A stretch of 64,000 nucleotides of DNA, taken from positions 12,072,849 to 12,136,848 of the forward strand of contig NC_047081.1 of assembly GCF_902459465.1 (NCBI RefSeq), in the 5' to 3' direction. Of the stretch, positions 60,510 to 64,000 are shown piece after piece. Each line of letters opens with the position of its first letter. The stretch's first letter is position 1. The position numbers and the translations under genes are program-made. Origin of the DNA: Asterias rubens. Its lineage: Eukaryota > Echinodermata > Asteroidea > Forcipulatida > Asteriidae. A model generated the notes under the pieces. It saw only the letters and a program-made list of their open reading frames with translations. It did no database searches and was not told the DNA's origin.

Positions 60510-61950
60510 ACCATTTAAAAAAAAAAAAGCTCCTATGAACCTCTGAAATGTGATAGGAACTTTTTTTATTGCGCAATATTCAAAATGGCCGCCAATGCCA
60601 TCTTGAAAACATAAATTGTAATAGCTCTGGCCCCAGATGACCTAGACGGACAAATGAGATGTCCTTTTCCACTATTTCTGGCATGCCAAATACACTGGAA
60701 TTGTAATTGTAAAGTTTTGGGACCATCTTGACCTCTAAATCCAAGATGGCCGCCGTCGCCATCTTGAAAAAACATACAATGTAATAGCTTTGGCACCATA
60801 TGACCTATATGGACAAAAGAGATGTAATTTTCCACTATTTCTGACATGCTTAATACACTGGAATAGAAATTGTAAAGTTTGGGGACCATATTAACCTCTA
60901 AATTCAAGATGGCCTCCTTCGCCATCTTGAAACATAACTTCCATATTAGCTCTGGCACCAGATGACCTAGACAAACATAGACTTAAAATATCAAATAATA
61001 TAATAGAGGCATGAATAGGTTTTCATCACTCAGGATGGCCAGTGATATTTTTAGATAATAATCTTATTAAATCTTACCGAATTAAAATGATAAAGACAAA
61101 CATAATGAGAACTCAGTAAAACATTTAGCAACTAGAGGGGGTACTTCAAGCAATCAAAGAAAAAGTAAACATACATAAAAAAAACAAGTATTAATTACAC
61201 CTAGCTTCTCATACTTAATTAAAAAACAGCTGATAAATCCATCTTGCATTTAGTCAATTTAAATTAAAAGAGGTTGGATGGTCCCTATAAACAAAACAAA
61301 AACCATAATTGATTGTTCATATGTTAAAAATGAAACCCTAATTGTTCTCTCAGTTTATCTGGTGCCAGAGCTGTCACATTTCATAATTTTCAAGATGGCG
61401 GAGGCGGCCATCTTGGATTTTGTGACCACAATGATCCCTAACTCTACAATTACCATTCCAGTGGATTTTGTAATGGCAGAAATAGTGGGAATATACACCT
61501 CTTTTTCCCTATCTGGTTCCATATAGCTAGTATAATTTTCAAGATGGCGATGGCGGCCATCTTGGATTTAGAGGTCACGATAGTCCCCAAACCTTACATT
61601 CGCCTTTCCAGTGTATTTCGCATGTCAGAAATAGTGGAAAAGGACATCTCTTTTTCCCGTCTAGGTCATATGGTGCCAAGCTATTACATGCTATGTTTTT
61701 CAAGTTGGAGATGGCGGCCATCTTGGATTTAGAGGTCAAGATGGTCCCAAAACTTTACAATTACAATTCCAGTGTATTTGGCATGCCAGAAATAGTGGAA
61801 AAGGACATCTCATTTGTCCGTCTAGGTCATCTGGGGCCAGAGCTATTACAATTTATGTTTTTCAAGATGCCGTCGGAGGCCATTTGAATATTGCATAATA
61901 AAACAAAAGTTCCTATCACATTTCAGAGGTTCATAGGGGCTTATTTTCCT
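60510..61950. repeat. Second palindrome of copy B: repeats with AAGATGGCGGC motifs
   Basis: The arms 60510-60960 and about 61360-61950 are inverted; units of about 165 bp as in copy A. CAAGATGGCGATGGCGGCCA at about 61541 and GAGATGGCGGCCATCTTGG near 61707 show the doubled YY1-like core. Frames such as MAMAAILDLEVTIVPK run through but exist on both strands and are not genes. Confidence 0.85.
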
Positions 61951-63154
61951 TTTAGATGGTTCCTGAAGTCAAATCCATCGAGAAAAAAAGGTAGCAAAAA
62001 AATGGTCACGGAATCCAAAGATATGACCCTACTATAAAGACTATTCTTTTACTCATTTCCTAAAAACTATGCCATTTCAAGCAAAACTATTTCAATGGAA
62101 GTTTTCTACCATGACCATCTTTGTACCATGTAAGTTTTGTGCAAATCTGTGAGCATTTATATTTTCATTCTTACCAATGTTGTACACACCCTTTAACCAT
62201 ATATAAAACAGTACAATTATCTGTCAGTAGTCAAAGTCCACTTGTGAAAGAAAGACATCATCATGGCCAATCTTACATTATTAAACTGTGTAAGTTTCAA
62301 CTTTATCTGATACGCTTTCAGTGCAAAATCTGTTAGCACCCCCAAAACGTGTGCAATAAGCATGTAATTCCAATATGGTTCTGTATACTAAATTTCCATA
62401 ATATTGCGTCTAAACTGTGTTAAATTAAACTTTTTAACAAACAAATTCCTCTATGGAATGTACCTCTCAAAGTTATTGTTGGCAGTGATTGAAGTTTTGT
62501 TCAAGATTTTGCACTGAAAGGGCATACAAAATTACAGATTTTCACGTAAAGTTAGAGACTTGTGATACTTGTTTACTTTCATAATTGTTTCACTGTCGAT
62601 AAATTTAACCTTAAATACCGCTTTATTAAAGTCCTGTCATCACGGTGTGTACCGTAGGTGGGACTAATGGGTTGTTAAAACAACTTTTTAACTTTGCAAG
62701 TTGGGAAAAAAATCTATTGAAGTTTGTTTAATAATGTTAAAAAAAAATTGAGATTCAGTAGTTATTCAGCAGATTGTTCTCAAAGGAACTGATGGTTAAC
62801 AAAGTTGCTTCAGTTGGAGTTGTGTTGGATTTGCAATAAATTTACAGTGACTAATTATAACAGAAGTGTGTAAAAGACTAATTATTGGTATTGTCAGACT
62901 AATTGAAAGACTAAATAGTTGTGCTGCATGACTAATTAATTTTCTTGGATGACTAATTTAATTTCGTGTATTACCAATCTCCAGATCATTTAGTCATTTT
63001 AAACCATTTTCAAAGACAAACTATAATTTGTCATTTCAGTGTGTATTGACTAATCTTTTGATTGAGTGACCAATTAAAGATTAGTCAAATTAAACCATGT
63101 AAATGACTATTTTTTTTTTAGACAATTGACTAAGTGATGTTTTCAGTGTATCCA

Positions 63155-63325
63155 GCCGTCGATTTCACCAAACTCTTCCTAACTTAGGATTAATCTTAGG
63201 ACTTAGGACGGGTTCAGTTCCGTATCAAAATACGTAGGACTCATTGAATCCATCCTAAGTTAGGACGGATTACTCGTCCTAACTCGAGATAGGATTGATC
63301 CTAGCGTTTCGTGAAATCGACTGCA
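63155..63325. mobile_element. Foldback MITE (TTAGGAC family) right of copy B
   Basis: GTCGATTTCACCAAACTCTT ... and its inverse CGTTTCGTGAAATCGAC bound TAGGATTAATCTTAGG and CTAACTTAGGAC words. It belongs to the same group as 47040-47210 but has decayed. Confidence 0.7.
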
Positions 63326-63542
63326 GTGCCTTTAAAAGGGTAGGCTATCCTGGTCTCTAACTCAAGTTATGACCATCTCGTTGATTTGATATTGCTGAAG
63401 GCGTAGATCAGGAAGGGGGCCATACTAGTTCATTTCCAGCATCCATGGAGTCGTAGTGAAACATTATCCAGTATGATATGGATCATGGCCATGGGTTGAT
63501 AACCCACTCTTTACACAACGTCAACTATGTGTTTCTGCATTT

Positions 63543-63752
63543 CTAATGAAAAGTGTCTGGTAACCTCTTCAATAAGGTGAAATTGAAGTTCTTGACAAAC
63601 TCTAGACAGCCCAAGGGCCATGTGCTTTCGTCCAAGCTTATAGGCACCGTCACGCGTCCACAAGTTGGAAGCCCTTTATCCAAAAGGTATGCTTTCCGAA
63701 TATCCGACCAAGCCAAGGCCGTACTAGCGAAAAAGGAACTCTGTCTTAAAAC
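63543..63752 (-). CDS. Probable last exon of an unrecognised gene
   Basis: On the minus strand an acceptor AAATATTTAG precedes position 63752, and a frame of 69 codons runs to TAG at 63545-63543. The translation begins VLRQSSFFASTALAWSDIRK and ends with LKRLPDTFH; the middle contains RVTVPISLDESTWPLGC, with two cysteines. Composition and codon use look like real protein. The phase at the acceptor is unknown; phase 0 keeps the whole frame open. I do not recognise the family. Upstream exons would lie to the right, beyond the window. No AATAAA was seen just downstream. Confidence 0.45.
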   Translation of the reverse strand, partial: VLRQSSFFASTALAWSDIRKAYLLDKGLPTCGRVTVPISLDESTWPLGCLEFVKNFNFTLLKRLPDTFH

Positions 63753-64000
63753 CTAAATATTTTATTGGTTCCCGCTCATACAATTCGTCTTATCAAATAC
63801 AAGGACTTTAAAGTAAGTTAAATTCTCCAATAAGCCCAAACCAACAGTGTGAAAATAAAAACTATTTAATCCGATTAGTTGAAACGGATTAAATCTTTGC
63901 CTAAATCTGCCGCTGGCACCATGCAATATTAATATGAATAATTTAATAGACCATCGTGTTTGATACATCCGCTATACTGACGAAGAAGCGGTAGCGCTTC
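63753..64000. other. Right edge of window, nothing recognised
   Basis: AT-rich sequence with an 11-bp inverted pair (TTTAATCCG ... CGGATTAAA around 63866-63895). It would be intronic if the minus-strand exon at 63543-63752 is real. Confidence 0.4.

Larger units (their letters stand above)
48247..63148 (+). mobile_element. Giant CACTG-terminated DNA element, copy B (14.9 kb)
   Basis: Same orientation and layout as copy A, with ends CACTGAAAAC and GTTTTCAGTG flanked by TA/TA. It is longer because of a 2.08-kb insertion (49723-51806) and a duplicated segment of about 0.87 kb in the right palindrome arm (54490-55352 repeated at 55353-56226). The last 5.3 kb (57855-63148) matches copy A (38540-43827) with few changes, mostly single-base indels in runs. 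The outer flanks (TTAGAAC on the left, TCCAGCCGTC on the right) differ from those of copy A. The gene fragment is intact here. No transposase was recognised. Confidence 0.8.

Noticed and set aside
31882..63148. Polinton/Maverick or other virus-like giant element
   Set aside because: The size is suggestive, but ends are CACTG with a TA duplication, and I see no polymerase B, integrase, protease or capsid reading frames.

Overview
The window is animal nuclear DNA: spliced genes with GT/AG introns, a signal-peptide exon, AATAAA polyadenylation signals, tRNA-derived SINEs, LINE remnants and dense MITEs. Several dispersed repeats (a MITE ending GGCACTGGACAC, a family built on CTTAGCA/GCTTTATGAAATTGG, palindromic TAGTCCTAACTTAGGACTA foldbacks) look to me like those of echinoderms, most probably a sea star. 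That is recognition from memory and was not checked against a database.

1-20.8 kb is the gene-bearing part. A five-exon microsomal CYP2-like cytochrome P450 (+, 1023-4186) runs tail-to-tail into an eight-exon methylthioribose-kinase-like gene (-, 4940-11771). Next comes a six-exon gene (+, 12925-20751) for a secreted protein of about 1236 residues. It has a signal peptide, a run of 10-residue repeats, 56 tandem 11-residue repeats, and a C-terminal extracellular-type Cu/Zn superoxide dismutase fold whose metal site is largely lost. MITEs and foldbacks fill the introns.

20.8-31.9 kb has no gene I can support, only MITE-like repeats and AT-rich single-copy DNA. From 31.9 kb on, two very similar giant repeats in direct orientation dominate: copy A (31882-43827, 11.9 kb) and copy B (48247-63148, 14.9 kb). 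Both start CACTGAAAAC and end GTTTTCAGTG, both are flanked by TA/TA, and both carry GACTAAT-type subterminal repeats, as in CACTA/Mirage/Chapaev (CMC) DNA transposons. Their outer flanks are unrelated, which favours transposition over segmental duplication.

Inside each giant element there is a palindrome of about 6 kb built from minisatellite arrays, a second palindrome of about 1.4 kb built from repeats with YY1-like motifs, a strong double hairpin, and two spliced coding exons on the + strand. These exons are intact in copy B and frameshifted in copy A. No transposase was recognised. This element, apparently without its own transposase and carrying a gene fragment, is the best candidate for something undescribed. 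Between the copies lie two SINE units, the first exon of an SLC23-type nucleobase/ascorbate transporter (-, 44330-44533), a TACGAGTA minisatellite, a foldback MITE, a LINE ORF2 remnant and a 100-N assembly gap. The right edge holds what looks like the last exon of an unrecognised gene (-, 63543-63752).
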